NCBI GenBank assembly: GCA_052388025.1
Contig: JBQTIP010000323.1
Location: forward strand, 1-26,207
DNA length: 26,207 bases
Direction: 5' to 3'
From: JBQTIP01 sp052388025
GTDB taxonomy: Bacteria; Actinomycetota; UBA4738; HRBIN12
The notes under the pieces were generated by a model. It saw only the letters and a list, made by a program, of their open reading frames with translations. It was not told where the DNA came from and searched no databases. A program made the translations under genes and the position numbers. Below, in pieces: positions 7,632 to 15,617 of this stretch (its first letter is position 1; the number at the start of each line of letters is the position of its first letter).

Positions 7632-8948
7632 TTACAGGCCCAGGTCCTCGGCGAAGTCCCAGGTCTCCAAGTTCTCCTTCAGGCGGGCCAGGAACTGGGA
7701 GGCCAGGGCGCCGTCGATGACGCGGTGGTCCCACGACATGGACATGTAGACCATGTGCCGGATGGCGATCGCGTCGTCGATGACGACCGGACGCTTCTCC
7801 ACCGAATCGAACGCCAGGATGCCGGTCTGCGGCTGGTTGATGATCGGCACCGAGAGCATCGAGCCGAGGGGTCCGGGGTTCGTGATCGAGAACGTGCCGC
7901 CGTGGACCTCATCGGGCTTCAGCTGCTTCGCGCGAGCGCGCGTCGCCACGTCATTGATCGCGCGCGCGAGGCCGACCAGGTTCATCGTGTCGGCCCCCTT
8001 CACCACGGGGACGATCAGCCCGTCCTCGATCGACACTGCGATCCCCAGGTTCACGTAGTGTCGGACGACGATCTCCTCGCCGCGGAGCTCGCTGTTCACC
8101 ATGGGATAGGCGAGCAGCGCCTCGGAGACCGCGCGGGACACGAACGGCATGTAGGTGAGGTTGAAGCCCTCGCGCGCCCGGAACGCTTCCTTCGAACGCT
8201 CGCGAAGGCGGGCGACGTGCTCCATGTTGATCTCCACCATGTTCCAGGCTCGGGCCGATGTATCGAGGCTCGCCCGCATGTGCGTCGCGATCGCCTTGCG
8301 GATGTGCGAGACGGGGACGACCTCCTCGCCCCCTTGCGCCGTCGCGGGCTGTGGAACCGCTCGCGCCGGGGCTTCGGACACGGCCGCTCGGGGCGGAGCT
8401 GCCGGGGGAGCGGCCGCCCCCCGTGAAGCAACGAAGGCCAGGACGTCCTTCTTGCTGATGCGACCTCCGGTGCCGGTACCGATGACTTGTGCGAGGTCGA
8501 CGTCGTGATCCTCCGCCAGCTTCCGAACGAGCGGCGACAGGATCGCGCTCCTCGGCCCGCCCGTGGCCGGCGGCGCGGCAGTCGGAGCCGTGACAGGTGA
8601 GACGTCGGACGCCGCGACCATGTCGCCGGATCCGGTCGCGTTCGGTGCTTCAGACGCGATCTGCTCGGTGCGAGTGGCTGCGCCTGCCGCCCCCGACGGA
8701 GCGGCCCCCGCGCCTTCGCCGTTGATCTCGGCGAGCGCGGTGCCGACGGCGACGGTCTCGCCCTCCTGGACCAAGATCTTGGTGAGGGTTCCTGCCGCCG
8801 CCGAGGGAACCTCGGTGTCGACCTTGTCCGTTGAGATCTCGAAGAGCGGCTCGTCGAGCTCGACCTCGTCGCCCTCCTTCTTGAGCCACTTCAGGATCGT
8901 CCCCTCGATCACGGTCTCGCCCAGCTGGGGCATGGTCACGGTTGTCAT
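7632..8948 (-). CDS. 2-oxoacid dehydrogenase E2 (dihydrolipoyl acyltransferase)
   Basis: 438 residues forming the core of a 2-oxoacid dehydrogenase complex. A single lipoyl domain (about 2-76) has the lipoylated lysine in STDKVDTEVPS (Lys42). An Ala/Pro-rich linker leads to the peripheral subunit-binding domain (about 134-173, LSPLVRKLAEDHDVDLAQV), then a second linker and the acyltransferase domain (about 208-438) with catalytic His408 and Asp412 in DHRVIDG. The ATG at 8948 has GGGAGG just upstream. The acyl group cannot be fixed from sequence: pyruvate, branched-chain and related complexes all use this architecture. A heterodimeric E1 alongside excludes the one-piece homodimeric AceE and SucA types. 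Confidence 0.92.
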   Translation of the reverse strand: MTTVTMPQLGETVIEGTILKWLKKEGDEVELDEPLFEISTDKVDTEVPSAAAGTLTKILVQEGETVAVGTALAEINGEGAGAAPSGAAGAATRTEQIASEAPNATGSGDMVAASDVSPVTAPTAAPPATGGPRSAILSPLVRKLAEDHDVDLAQVIGTGTGGRISKKDVLAFVASRGAAAPPAAPPRAAVSEAPARAVPQPATAQGGEEVVPVSHIRKAIATHMRASLDTSARAWNMVEINMEHVARLRERSKEAFRAREGFNLTYMPFVSRAVSEALLAYPMVNSELRGEEIVVRHYVNLGIAVSIEDGLIVPVVKGADTMNLVGLARAINDVATRARAKQLKPDEVHGGTFSITNPGPLGSMLSVPIINQPQTGILAFDSVEKRPVVIDDAIAIRHMVYMSMSWDHRVIDGALASQFLARLKENLETWDFAEDLGL

Positions 8949-8967
8949 CGGCCCTCCCGGGTTCGGC

Positions 8968-10020
8968 TCACCAGCTCGACAGCCTCTCGATGGCCCCCTC
9001 GATGTCCGCCGACTGAGGCAGGAACGCGTCCTCCAGGACCGGGGAGAAGGGGACGGGGACGTTCGGAGGGGCCAGGCGCATGACCGGCGCGTCGAGGCTC
9101 TCGAAAGCCTCCTCCGCGATGACCGCGGCGACCTCGGCTCCAACGCCGAGGAACCGGTGGCTTTCGTACAGCACCAGCGCCCGATTGGTCTTGACGACGG
9201 ACTCCAGGATCGTCGCGGTGTCCATCGGGGCGATCGTACGCAGGTCGACGACCTCGACCGAGACGCCCTTGTGCGACATCTCCTCGGCCGCCTCGAGCGC
9301 CCGGTGCACCATGGCCCCGTAGGTGATGATCGAGACGTCGGTGCCCTCGCGCTGCACCTTCGCCTCCCCGATCGGCACGAGGAAGTCTGGGTCCTCAGGA
9401 ACGACCTCCTTGATCCGCCGGTAGATCCACTTGTGCTCGAAGAAGACGCAGGGGTTGTCGTCTCGCACGGCCGACTTCAGGAGGCCCTTCGCGTCGAAGG
9501 GAAAGGCGGGGCAGATCACCTTGAGCCCCGGCGTGTGCGCGAACCAGGGCTCGGGGTTCTGCGAGTGGAAGGCGCTGGCACGCACTCCGCCGCCCGACGG
9601 CCCGCGGACGACCATCGGGATCGGCACACCGCTGCGGTAGTGGTACTTGCCGGCGACGTTCACGAGCTCGTCGAAGCCGTTCGCGATGAAGTCGGCGTAC
9701 TGGACCTCGGCCACCGGCCGCATCCCCTCCATGGCCGATCCGACGGCCATGCCCACGATGGTCTCTTCGCAGATCGGGGTGTCCATGACCCGTTCCGGGC
9801 CGAACCGCTCGATGAAGCCCTCGGTGACCTTGAACGCCCCGCCGTAGACGCCGATGTCCTCGCCGAGGAGATAGACGGCTTCGTCGCGCTCCATCTCCTC
9901 CCACAGGGCCTCCGCGATGGCGATGAGGTACGTGGCCTCGCCGGCATCGGTCCGCTTGCCGCGTGGCTCGTTGCCGTGACCCGCGGCGCCGGCCTCGACC
10001 TGCTGCCCCGCCCGCGCCAT
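8968..10020 (-). CDS. 2-oxoacid dehydrogenase E1 beta subunit
   Basis: 350 residues. The beta subunit of the thiamin-diphosphate-dependent E1 decarboxylase. Typical blocks are present: AIAEALWEEMERDEAVYLLGED, ICEETIVGMAVGSAMEGMRPVAE, AGKYHYRSG, FFEHKWIYRR and the transketolase C-terminal region VVDLRTIAPMDTATILESV. The ATG at 10020 overlaps the E1-alpha stop codon (TGATG), the usual coupling for an alpha2-beta2 enzyme. A 19-bp gap containing GGGAGG leads to E2. The E1 family is clear; the substrate (pyruvate, branched-chain 2-oxoacid or acetoin-like) is not. Confidence 0.92.
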   Translation of the reverse strand: MARAGQQVEAGAAGHGNEPRGKRTDAGEATYLIAIAEALWEEMERDEAVYLLGEDIGVYGGAFKVTEGFIERFGPERVMDTPICEETIVGMAVGSAMEGMRPVAEVQYADFIANGFDELVNVAGKYHYRSGVPIPMVVRGPSGGGVRASAFHSQNPEPWFAHTPGLKVICPAFPFDAKGLLKSAVRDDNPCVFFEHKWIYRRIKEVVPEDPDFLVPIGEAKVQREGTDVSIITYGAMVHRALEAAEEMSHKGVSVEVVDLRTIAPMDTATILESVVKTNRALVLYESHRFLGVGAEVAAVIAEEAFESLDAPVMRLAPPNVPVPFSPVLEDAFLPQSADIEGAIERLSSW

Positions 10021-11084
10021 CAGCCCGTTCCCCCCTCTCGGCTCGGCTCGCTCTGCCAGTAGCCGTCGTCCGTGAACACGCCCTTCGGAACGTCCTCCGG
10101 GACCGGGAACGGGGACCGCTGAGCGTACTCGTAGGCCTCGGTGAACTCTCGCTCGACGCGCTCCTGGATCTCGTTCGCGCCGCCCGCGTCGACGATGCCC
10201 TTGGCCAGCAGGAACTCCTCGAAGCGCTTCACAGGGTCCTTGTGCTGCGTGTATTCGTCCATCATGTCCCTCGGCACGTACGTGGCGGCGTCGTGGCCGG
10301 CGTGGCCCCGCCACCGAAGCGAGACCGACTCGATGAGCGTCGGCCCGTCGCCGGCCCTGGCCCGCTCGACGGCCTTGGAGACCGCGCCGTACACCTCCAG
10401 CACGTCGGCCCCGTCCACGCGCCGGCCGGGCATGCCGTAGGCGGCGCTACGCTCCGCGATCGTGGGGACGTCGAACTCCAGCCGGTTCGGCGTGGAGTAC
10501 GCCCACTGGTTGTTGTTCACGACCCACACCACCGGCAGCTTGTGGATGGCCGAGACGTTCAGCGACTCGTGCCAGCGGCCGTTCGACGTCGAGCCCTCGC
10601 CGCAGATCGCCAGCGCGATGTGCGGCTCGCCCCGGCGCTTGTACGCGAGCGCCATGCCGCAAGCCACCGGATAGCCGTCGGGGAGCATCGACAGCACGGT
10701 GAAGGTCTTGTTGCCGTACCAGTCGCCGATGTGGCTGTTGCCGTCGCGGCCGCGTGTGTACCCGTCGATGCGGCCCCAGAACTGCGCCATCACTCGCTTC
10801 AGGTCGAGGCCCTTCGTGAGCTGCGCGGAGAGATCCCGGTGGGTCACCAGCAGCGCGTCGTCCGGCCGGAGCGCGTAGGCCGCGCCCACATGAGTGCCCT
10901 CCTGGCCACGGCCGGAGTAGATCGCACCCGGCAGCCGGCCCTGCCGATAGAGGGCCTCCATGCGCTCGTCGAAGTAGCGGCAGAGGCGCAGCCGGTAAAG
11001 GATGTCCTTCAGCTGCTCGTTCTTCGACGGTGCTCCGCCGGCTACCTCACCCTCGCCCTGCTGCTCCGTCACCTCGGTGGCCAC
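10020..11084 (-). CDS. 2-oxoacid dehydrogenase E1 alpha subunit
   Basis: 354 residues. The E1 alpha subunit binds thiamin diphosphate and decarboxylates the 2-oxoacid. The cofactor motif runs from GEG (162-164) to NNN (190-192); most relatives have GDG, so Glu is a mild variant. The phosphorylation-loop region reads RWRGHAGHDAATYVP, closer to bacterial branched-chain and mixed-type E1 enzymes than to the mitochondrial pyruvate type; this is a judgement from memory. The GTG at 11084 has GGGAG correctly spaced, and no ATG fits as well. It follows lpdA by 12 bp. The first 25 residues are low-complexity and probably disordered. Confidence 0.9.
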   Translation of the reverse strand: MATEVTEQQGEGEVAGGAPSKNEQLKDILYRLRLCRYFDERMEALYRQGRLPGAIYSGRGQEGTHVGAAYALRPDDALLVTHRDLSAQLTKGLDLKRVMAQFWGRIDGYTRGRDGNSHIGDWYGNKTFTVLSMLPDGYPVACGMALAYKRRGEPHIALAICGEGSTSNGRWHESLNVSAIHKLPVVWVVNNNQWAYSTPNRLEFDVPTIAERSAAYGMPGRRVDGADVLEVYGAVSKAVERARAGDGPTLIESVSLRWRGHAGHDAATYVPRDMMDEYTQHKDPVKRFEEFLLAKGIVDAGGANEIQERVEREFTEAYEYAQRSPFPVPEDVPKGVFTDDGYWQSEPSREGGTG

Positions 11085-11096
11085 CTCGAGTCTCCC

Positions 11097-12473
11097 TTAC
11101 GCGGAGTGCAGGGGCTTGCCCGCGAGCGCCATGTGAGCCTCGCCGACAGCCTCGGAGAGGGACGGGTGGGGGTGGATCAGGGCGGCCACCTCGGCCGGGA
11201 CCGCCTCCCAGTTCGTTATGAGCATGGCCTCGGAGATCAGATCGGTCACGTGCGGTCCGATCATGTGGATGCCGAGCACCGGACCGCCGCCCTTTTCAGC
11301 GACGGCCTTCAGGATGCCGCCCTCGCCGATGATGTTCGCCTTCCCGATGCCCTGGAAGTTGAAGCGCTCGACCTCGACCTCGTGGCCGCGCTCCACCGCC
11401 TGTGCCTCCGTCAGTCCGACGGAGGCGATCTCGGGGCTGCTGTACGTCACGCGCGGGATGCCCACGTAGTCGATCTCGGCCACGTCCTCCCCGGCGATCC
11501 GCTCGGCAACCGCGATCCCCTCGGTGAACGCGACGTGCGCGAGCTGAAGCGGCGTGTCGGCCACGTCTCCCACCGCCCACACGTGCGCGGCCGTGGTTTG
11601 GAGCTGCCCGTCGACCTTAACGAACCCGCGATCGAGCTCGATGCCGGCCGCCTCCAGCCCGAGCCCCTCCGTCACCGGTCCGCGGCCGACGGCGACGAGG
11701 CAGACGTCGGCGGAGTCGGTCTTCGCCTCGCCGGCCTCGTAGGCGACCTCCACGTGGTCCCCGGTGTCGCGAACCTCCTGCACCTTGGCTCCGGCGAACG
11801 CCTGGATCCCGCGCTTGCGGAACGCGCGCGCGACCTCCTTCGAGATGTCCTCGTCCTCGAGCGGCGCGAGCCGCGGCAGCGCCTCGATCAGCGTGACCTC
11901 CGCGCCGAAGGAGCGGTAGAGCGAGGCGAACTCGAGGCCCACGGCGCCCGCGCCGATCACGACCGCGGAGGAGGGGATCGTCGGGTAGAACAGCGCTTGG
12001 TCGCTCGTGATGATCCTATCGGTGATGACGAGCCCGGGAAGGAGCTTCGGAGCGGAGCCGGTCGCGACCACCACGTCGCCCGCGGTGAGCCGCCGGCCGT
12101 CCACCTCGACGGCCGGCCCGCCGGCGAGCCGGGCCTCGCCCCGGACGACCTCGATCTTCCTGGTCTTGACCAGCCCGGTGAGGCCCGAGACGAGCTTGTC
12201 GACGATGCGGGCTTCGAAGGCCTTGATGGCGTCCCAGTCGGCCTCGCCCGTCGCCTTGACACCCCACTCCTGCGCGCGAGTGATGGTGTCCATCACCTCG
12301 GCCGAGCGGAGCAGCGCCTTGGTGGGGACGCAGCCGCGCAGCAGGCACGTGCCCCCCAGCCGCTCGTCGCGCTCCACGATGGCCACGCGCCTGCCGAGCT
12401 GGGCGGCTCGCAGGGCGCAGGCGTACCCGCCGGTCCCCGCGCCGATAACCACTAAGTCGAAGTCGTCGGCCAT
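11097..12473 (-). CDS. lpdA: Dihydrolipoamide dehydrogenase (E3)
   Basis: 458 residues. This flavoprotein reoxidises dihydrolipoamide with NAD+. It shows an N-terminal FAD-binding VIGAGTGGY, the redox disulfide GGTCLLRGCVPTK (Cys43, Cys48), the NAD-binding VVIGAGAVGLEF, the second FAD motif VWAVGDVADTP, and the C-terminal HPHPSLSEA with the catalytic His and Glu. It is first in the operon, so it supplies E3 to the complex encoded downstream and probably to the glycine-cleavage system whose gcvT lies head-to-head. I chose ATG 12473; a TTG at 12479 is also in frame. There is no ribosome site, and a -10-like TAACAT ends nine bases upstream, so the message may be nearly leaderless. Confidence 0.95.
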   Translation of the reverse strand: MADDFDLVVIGAGTGGYACALRAAQLGRRVAIVERDERLGGTCLLRGCVPTKALLRSAEVMDTITRAQEWGVKATGEADWDAIKAFEARIVDKLVSGLTGLVKTRKIEVVRGEARLAGGPAVEVDGRRLTAGDVVVATGSAPKLLPGLVITDRIITSDQALFYPTIPSSAVVIGAGAVGLEFASLYRSFGAEVTLIEALPRLAPLEDEDISKEVARAFRKRGIQAFAGAKVQEVRDTGDHVEVAYEAGEAKTDSADVCLVAVGRGPVTEGLGLEAAGIELDRGFVKVDGQLQTTAAHVWAVGDVADTPLQLAHVAFTEGIAVAERIAGEDVAEIDYVGIPRVTYSSPEIASVGLTEAQAVERGHEVEVERFNFQGIGKANIIGEGGILKAVAEKGGGPVLGIHMIGPHVTDLISEAMLITNWEAVPAEVAALIHPHPSLSEAVGEAHMALAGKPLHSA

Positions 12474-12520
12474 CCGCAAGGCATGTTACAGCCCGCCGCT
12501 CACTCCGTAGGATTGCGCGG
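12474..12520. promoter_or_regulatory. 47-bp divergent promoter, leaderless type for gcvT
   Basis: On the plus strand TAGGAT (12508-12513) is followed by exactly seven bases and then the gcvT ATG, the classic arrangement for a leaderless actinobacterial message. On the minus strand TAACAT (12488-12483) ends nine bases before the lpdA ATG. Neither gene has a Shine-Dalgarno sequence. A -35-like GTTACA for gcvT (12485-12490) would overlap the lpdA -10, so the two promoters probably compete or share control. Confidence 0.55.
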
Positions 12521-13627
12521 ATGGCGGATCCCGACCTGAGAACCACGCCGCTCGAGGACGAGCACCGGGCGCTCGGCGCGAGAATAGGCCCGTTCGCGGG
12601 ATGGGCGATGCCGATCGAGTACGAGGGCGTCCTGTCCGAGCACCGGGCGGTCCGGGAGCGCGTCGGGCTGTTCGATCTGACGCATCTCGGCAAGGTGGAC
12701 GTCACGGGCCCGGGCGCTCTCGAGATGCTGCAGCGGGTGGTGACCGGCGATCTGACGAAGATCGGGGTGGGTCAGGCGCTCTACAACCTCGTCCTCAACG
12801 AAAGAGGCGGGGTCGTGGAGGACCTGATCGTGTATCGGATGGGCGACGAGCGGTACTTCGTGGTACCGAATGCAGCCAACGCCACGAGAGTGCTCCGGAT
12901 GCTCGAAGAGGAGCGCGCTCCCGGGCCGCTGCACCTCGTCTTCCACCAGGACTGGTGTTTCCTCGCCGTCCAGGGCCCGCGTTCGGTGGAGGTGGTTGGC
13001 GCGCTGTTCCCGGAGGCCGCCGACCTGGGCTTCATGGAGTGCGCTGAGACCGAGCACCGGCGCCGTCCGGTGATCCTGACCCGGTCCGGCTACACCGGCG
13101 AGCTCGGCTTCGAGCTGTTCACCTACCAGGACATCGCGCTCGACCTTTGGCGGGCCCTCATGGACGCCGGCGAGCCATTCGCGATCGAGCCGTGCGGGCT
13201 CGGCGCCCGGGATGTCCTTCGCCTGGAGATGGGCTATCCGCTCTACGGCCAGGATCTGTCCGAGGAGCGGACGGCGCTCGAGGCCGGGCTCTCGTGGACG
13301 ATCGCGTTCGACAAGGGCGATTTCCGGGGGCGGGACGCGCTCCTGCTCCAGCGGGAGGAAGGGATCCCGGGCCGGCTGCGCGGGCTCCTGATGCAGGATC
13401 GCCGCCACATCCCGCGGGCGCACTGCTCGGTTCTCGCCGACGGCAAGCGGGTCGGCGAGGTAACGAGCGGAACGTTCTCCCCGCTGCTCGAGCGCGGGAT
13501 CGCGCTGGCGTACGTGGCCCCGGCCGACGGGTACGAGCCGGGCCGGAAGTTGGAGGTCGACATCCGCGGCCGGACTGGGACCGCGGAGGTCGTGAGGCCT
13601 CCGTTCGTCAACAGGAACCCGAGGTAG
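12521..13627 (+). CDS. gcvT: Aminomethyltransferase GcvT (glycine cleavage T protein)
   Basis: 368 residues. GcvT transfers the methylene carbon from the aminomethyl-lipoyl H protein to tetrahydrofolate and releases ammonia. Diagnostic segments are FAGWAMPIEYEGVLSEH, FDLTHLGKVDVTGPGA, the active-site loop GGVVEDLIVYR with Asp101, SGYTGELGFELF, GARDVLRLEMGYPLYGQDL and the C-terminal GCV domain VTSGTFSPLLERGIALAYV. The loop has Glu-Asp where many relatives have Asp-Asp; the catalytic Asp is retained. No gcvH or gcvP is adjacent. The ATG lies seven bases after a -10 element, so a leaderless transcript is likely. Confidence 0.93.
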   Translation: MADPDLRTTPLEDEHRALGARIGPFAGWAMPIEYEGVLSEHRAVRERVGLFDLTHLGKVDVTGPGALEMLQRVVTGDLTKIGVGQALYNLVLNERGGVVEDLIVYRMGDERYFVVPNAANATRVLRMLEEERAPGPLHLVFHQDWCFLAVQGPRSVEVVGALFPEAADLGFMECAETEHRRRPVILTRSGYTGELGFELFTYQDIALDLWRALMDAGEPFAIEPCGLGARDVLRLEMGYPLYGQDLSEERTALEAGLSWTIAFDKGDFRGRDALLLQREEGIPGRLRGLLMQDRRHIPRAHCSVLADGKRVGEVTSGTFSPLLERGIALAYVAPADGYEPGRKLEVDIRGRTGTAEVVRPPFVNRNPR

Positions 13628-13631
13628 CCGG

Positions 13632-14330
13632 CTAACGCCGGGCGGCTGCGATCAGGTCGGCGACCCCGGCGCCGCCGAACTCGGCGCCGCCGAGCAGCTT
13701 GTCGAGCATCCTCGGCGCGTGATGCGAGTCGGGGATGACCGCCACCACCACGTACAACCCCGAGCTCGGGATCCCGATCTCCCGGACGGGGCCGTACCCG
13801 GGCGCCGCGATGAAGTAGGCCCACCGAGTGAGGACGCCGTCGACGGTGCACGTGCCCTGACCCCGGGCCACGTAGTCCCCGGGCGAGCCCACGGGCCCGG
13901 CGAAGTAGGTGGGGCGATGGTCGACGATGACGCGGCTGTGGGTGCGACGGCAGTCGTCCGAATGGGTCAGGCGATCGAGCGCAGAACCGGTCGCGGCCAG
14001 GTAGTAGTAGTCCGAGGGCACGCCCACACGCGCCACGTCCACCCACACCGCCGCCATCCCCTCCACCGTCCCGCCCCGTCTCCAGTCCTTCGGGTGCGGG
14101 GCGGCGATGAGGCCCACCTGGACACCCCCCTCGGCCCCGACGAGCATCGGCCGCCACTCGTCCGGGATGAGGGCGCGCACGGGACCCGCTGTGACCTCGG
14201 TGAAGGGGGTGGGCGACCGGGTGATCTGCAACAGCAAGGGCCCGGTCGACCCAGGGAGCGTACCCAGCGAGTTGCCGCCGCAACTCACGGCGGCAACCGT
14301 GACCACGATGCCTCCGATTAGCTTGCGCAC
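13632..14330 (-). CDS. Predicted lipoprotein of unknown function
   Basis: I do not recognise this protein. From the GTG at 14330 it is 232 residues. The N-terminus VRKLIGGIVVTVAAVSC is a short signal peptide with a lipobox-like end, so Cys17 would be lipidated and the protein would sit on the outer face of the membrane. The mature part has no obvious enzyme motif. It contains PVRALIPDEWRPM and, near the end, IPSSGLYVVVAVIPDSHHAP. Two cysteines later in the chain (near DDCRRTH and GTCTVDG) could form a disulfide. Upstream in-frame codons belong to the riboswitch region and lack a start with a ribosome site. It ends 4 bp from gcvT, converging, and diverges from the B12 uptake operon. Any link to B12 is only positional. 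Confidence 0.65.
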   Translation of the reverse strand: MRKLIGGIVVTVAAVSCGGNSLGTLPGSTGPLLLQITRSPTPFTEVTAGPVRALIPDEWRPMLVGAEGGVQVGLIAAPHPKDWRRGGTVEGMAAVWVDVARVGVPSDYYYLAATGSALDRLTHSDDCRRTHSRVIVDHRPTYFAGPVGSPGDYVARGQGTCTVDGVLTRWAYFIAAPGYGPVREIGIPSSGLYVVVAVIPDSHHAPRMLDKLLGGAEFGGAGVADLIAAARR

Positions 14331-14374
14331 CCCGCCGATTCCCGCGCGAGCATAGTCCCGGATCCGGATTCGCG

Positions 14375-14407
14375 CCAGCCCGGTTTCCGCCGTAGAATCC
14401 GGGCTGG
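14375..14407 (+). promoter_or_regulatory. Promoter with inverted repeat before the B12 riboswitch
   Basis: A perfect 9-bp inverted repeat, CCAGCCCGG (14375-14383) and CCGGGCTGG (14399-14407), flanks a -10-like TAGAAT at 14393-14398. No convincing -35 is visible. The arrangement suggests a protein operator over the promoter, in addition to riboswitch control. The same repeat lies upstream of the divergent lipoprotein gene, whose own -10 may be TATGCT on the minus strand at 14354-14349. Confidence 0.45.
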
Positions 14408-14423
14408 AACCGAATAGGTTGCG

Positions 14424-14638
14424 CTCTCGAGGTGGCCCGTGCCGGGCGGTATCCCGGCGGGGCCGCAGGCGAGGCGGGCGATCCCGTCCTCGCCGAAGAG
14501 GGAAGCCGGTGTGAGTCCGGCACGGTCGCGCCACTGTGACCGGGGAGCGAGCCCGACGAAGCCACTGGAGGGAAACCTCCGGGAAGGGTCGGGTGAGCGG
14601 CGATCCGGGAGTCAGGAGACCTGCCCAGAGCGCGAGAG
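14424..14638 (+). promoter_or_regulatory. Cobalamin (B12) riboswitch
   Basis: The conserved core of an adenosylcobalamin-type aptamer is plain. GAAGAGGGAAGCCGGTG begins at 14495 and continues as GTGAGTCCGGCACGG, followed by GCCACTGTGACC (14530-14541), then the stem GGAGGGAAACCTCC, and the B12-box AGTCAGGAGACCTGCC at 14610-14625. The closing P1 stem is CTCTCG (14424-14429) with CGAGAG (14633-14638). The ribosome site of btuF (AGAGGAGG, 14655-14662) lies 16 bases after P1, and no terminator hairpin with a U-run intervenes, so control is probably at translation: B12 binding lowers expression of the uptake genes. Confidence 0.93.
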
Positions 14639-14669
14639 ACGGTCGTCCTTCGCATGAGAGGAGGCGCTC

Positions 14670-15617
14670 GTGACACCCAGTCGTTGCCTTCCCAAGGTCC
14701 TGTTGGTCGTTGCCCTGCTCGGGGCCGGCTGCGCCGAGGCGGCGGGCCCCGCGGCCGGCGGCCCGCCCACGCTCTCACCGGCCGCGAACTTCCCCGTCAC
14801 CCTCATCGACGACGACGGGATCGAGGTGACCCTCGACGTAGCGCCGCAGCGCATCGTTACCTTCGCGCCCTCGAACACCGAGATCGTGTTCGCCCTCGGG
14901 CTGGGGGATCGCCTGGTAGGCGTGTCGGGCGCCTACGACGACTATCCCCCGGCCGCAAAGCAGATCGAAGAGATCGGCGGCGCGGGGGACTTCGGCGTGG
15001 ACCCCAACATCGAGAAGGTCGTTGCCCTGCAACCCGATCTGCTCCTTGCGATCTCCGGGGGCGACGAGTGGAAGGAGCGGCTGCGGGACCTGGGAATGCC
15101 GGTGTTCACGATCAACGCCACCGACCTGGACGACCTGCTGAACGACATCGAGGTCGTGGGGCGCCTGACCGGCGCCGTCGCAGCGGCCGAACGGCTCGCA
15201 TCCGACATGCTGGCGCAAGCCGGGGCCGTGACCGCGCGCGTTGAAAGCGAGCCCGAGGTTCCCTGCTTCTTCGAGGTCTACTACCCGCCGCTCATCACGA
15301 TCGGGCCGAACACGTTCATCGCGGACCTCCTCGACCGGGCCGGCTGTCGGTCCGTGTCGGCATCGGCCGAGGGCGATTACCCCGAGTGGTCGGTGGAGGA
15401 CGTGGTCGACGAGGCCCCGGCCGTCTACCTCGTCTCCTCGGAGTCGGGTGTGAGCGTGAAGGCGGTGGGACGGCGTCCCGGGTTCGACGCCATCGACGCC
15501 GTCGCCGGGGGCCGGGTCGTGCTGGTGGACTCCGACCTCGTGAGCCGTCCTGGACCCCGCGTCGTGGAGGGGCTACGGCTGCTCGCCGAGGCGCTTCACC
15601 CGGCCGCGTTCGGATGA
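14670..15617 (+). CDS. btuF: Cobalamin ABC transporter substrate-binding lipoprotein
   Basis: 315 residues. The N-terminal signal VLLVVALLGAGC has a textbook lipobox with Cys21 as the lipidation site. The rest is a two-lobed class III (BtuF/FhuD-type) binding protein: DDDGIEVTLDVAPQRIVTFAP, SNTEIVFALGLGDRLVGVS, and EKVVALQPDLLLA. Class III proteins also bind siderophores or haem, but the cobalamin riboswitch directly upstream makes B12 or another corrinoid the best call. The GTG start at 14670 is fixed by AGAGGAGG eight bases upstream. Its stop overlaps the btuC start (ATGA). Confidence 0.9.
   Translation: MTPSRCLPKVLLVVALLGAGCAEAAGPAAGGPPTLSPAANFPVTLIDDDGIEVTLDVAPQRIVTFAPSNTEIVFALGLGDRLVGVSGAYDDYPPAAKQIEEIGGAGDFGVDPNIEKVVALQPDLLLAISGGDEWKERLRDLGMPVFTINATDLDDLLNDIEVVGRLTGAVAAAERLASDMLAQAGAVTARVESEPEVPCFFEVYYPPLITIGPNTFIADLLDRAGCRSVSASAEGDYPEWSVEDVVDEAPAVYLVSSESGVSVKAVGRRPGFDAIDAVAGGRVVLVDSDLVSRPGPRVVEGLRLLAEALHPAAFG

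Noticed and set aside
8563..10062. A 499-codon plus-strand frame opposite E2 and E1-beta
   Set aside because: Same reason: it runs across the junction of two good minus-strand genes and shows no motif.
9963..12455. An 830-codon open frame on the plus strand opposite E1-alpha and lpdA
   Set aside because: Antisense to two clearly recognised genes, with composition typical of a shadow frame (many Arg, His, Asp, Leu) and no domain.
14439..14657. A 72-codon frame inside the B12 riboswitch
   Set aside because: The bases are accounted for by the conserved riboswitch core; the frame is open by chance.
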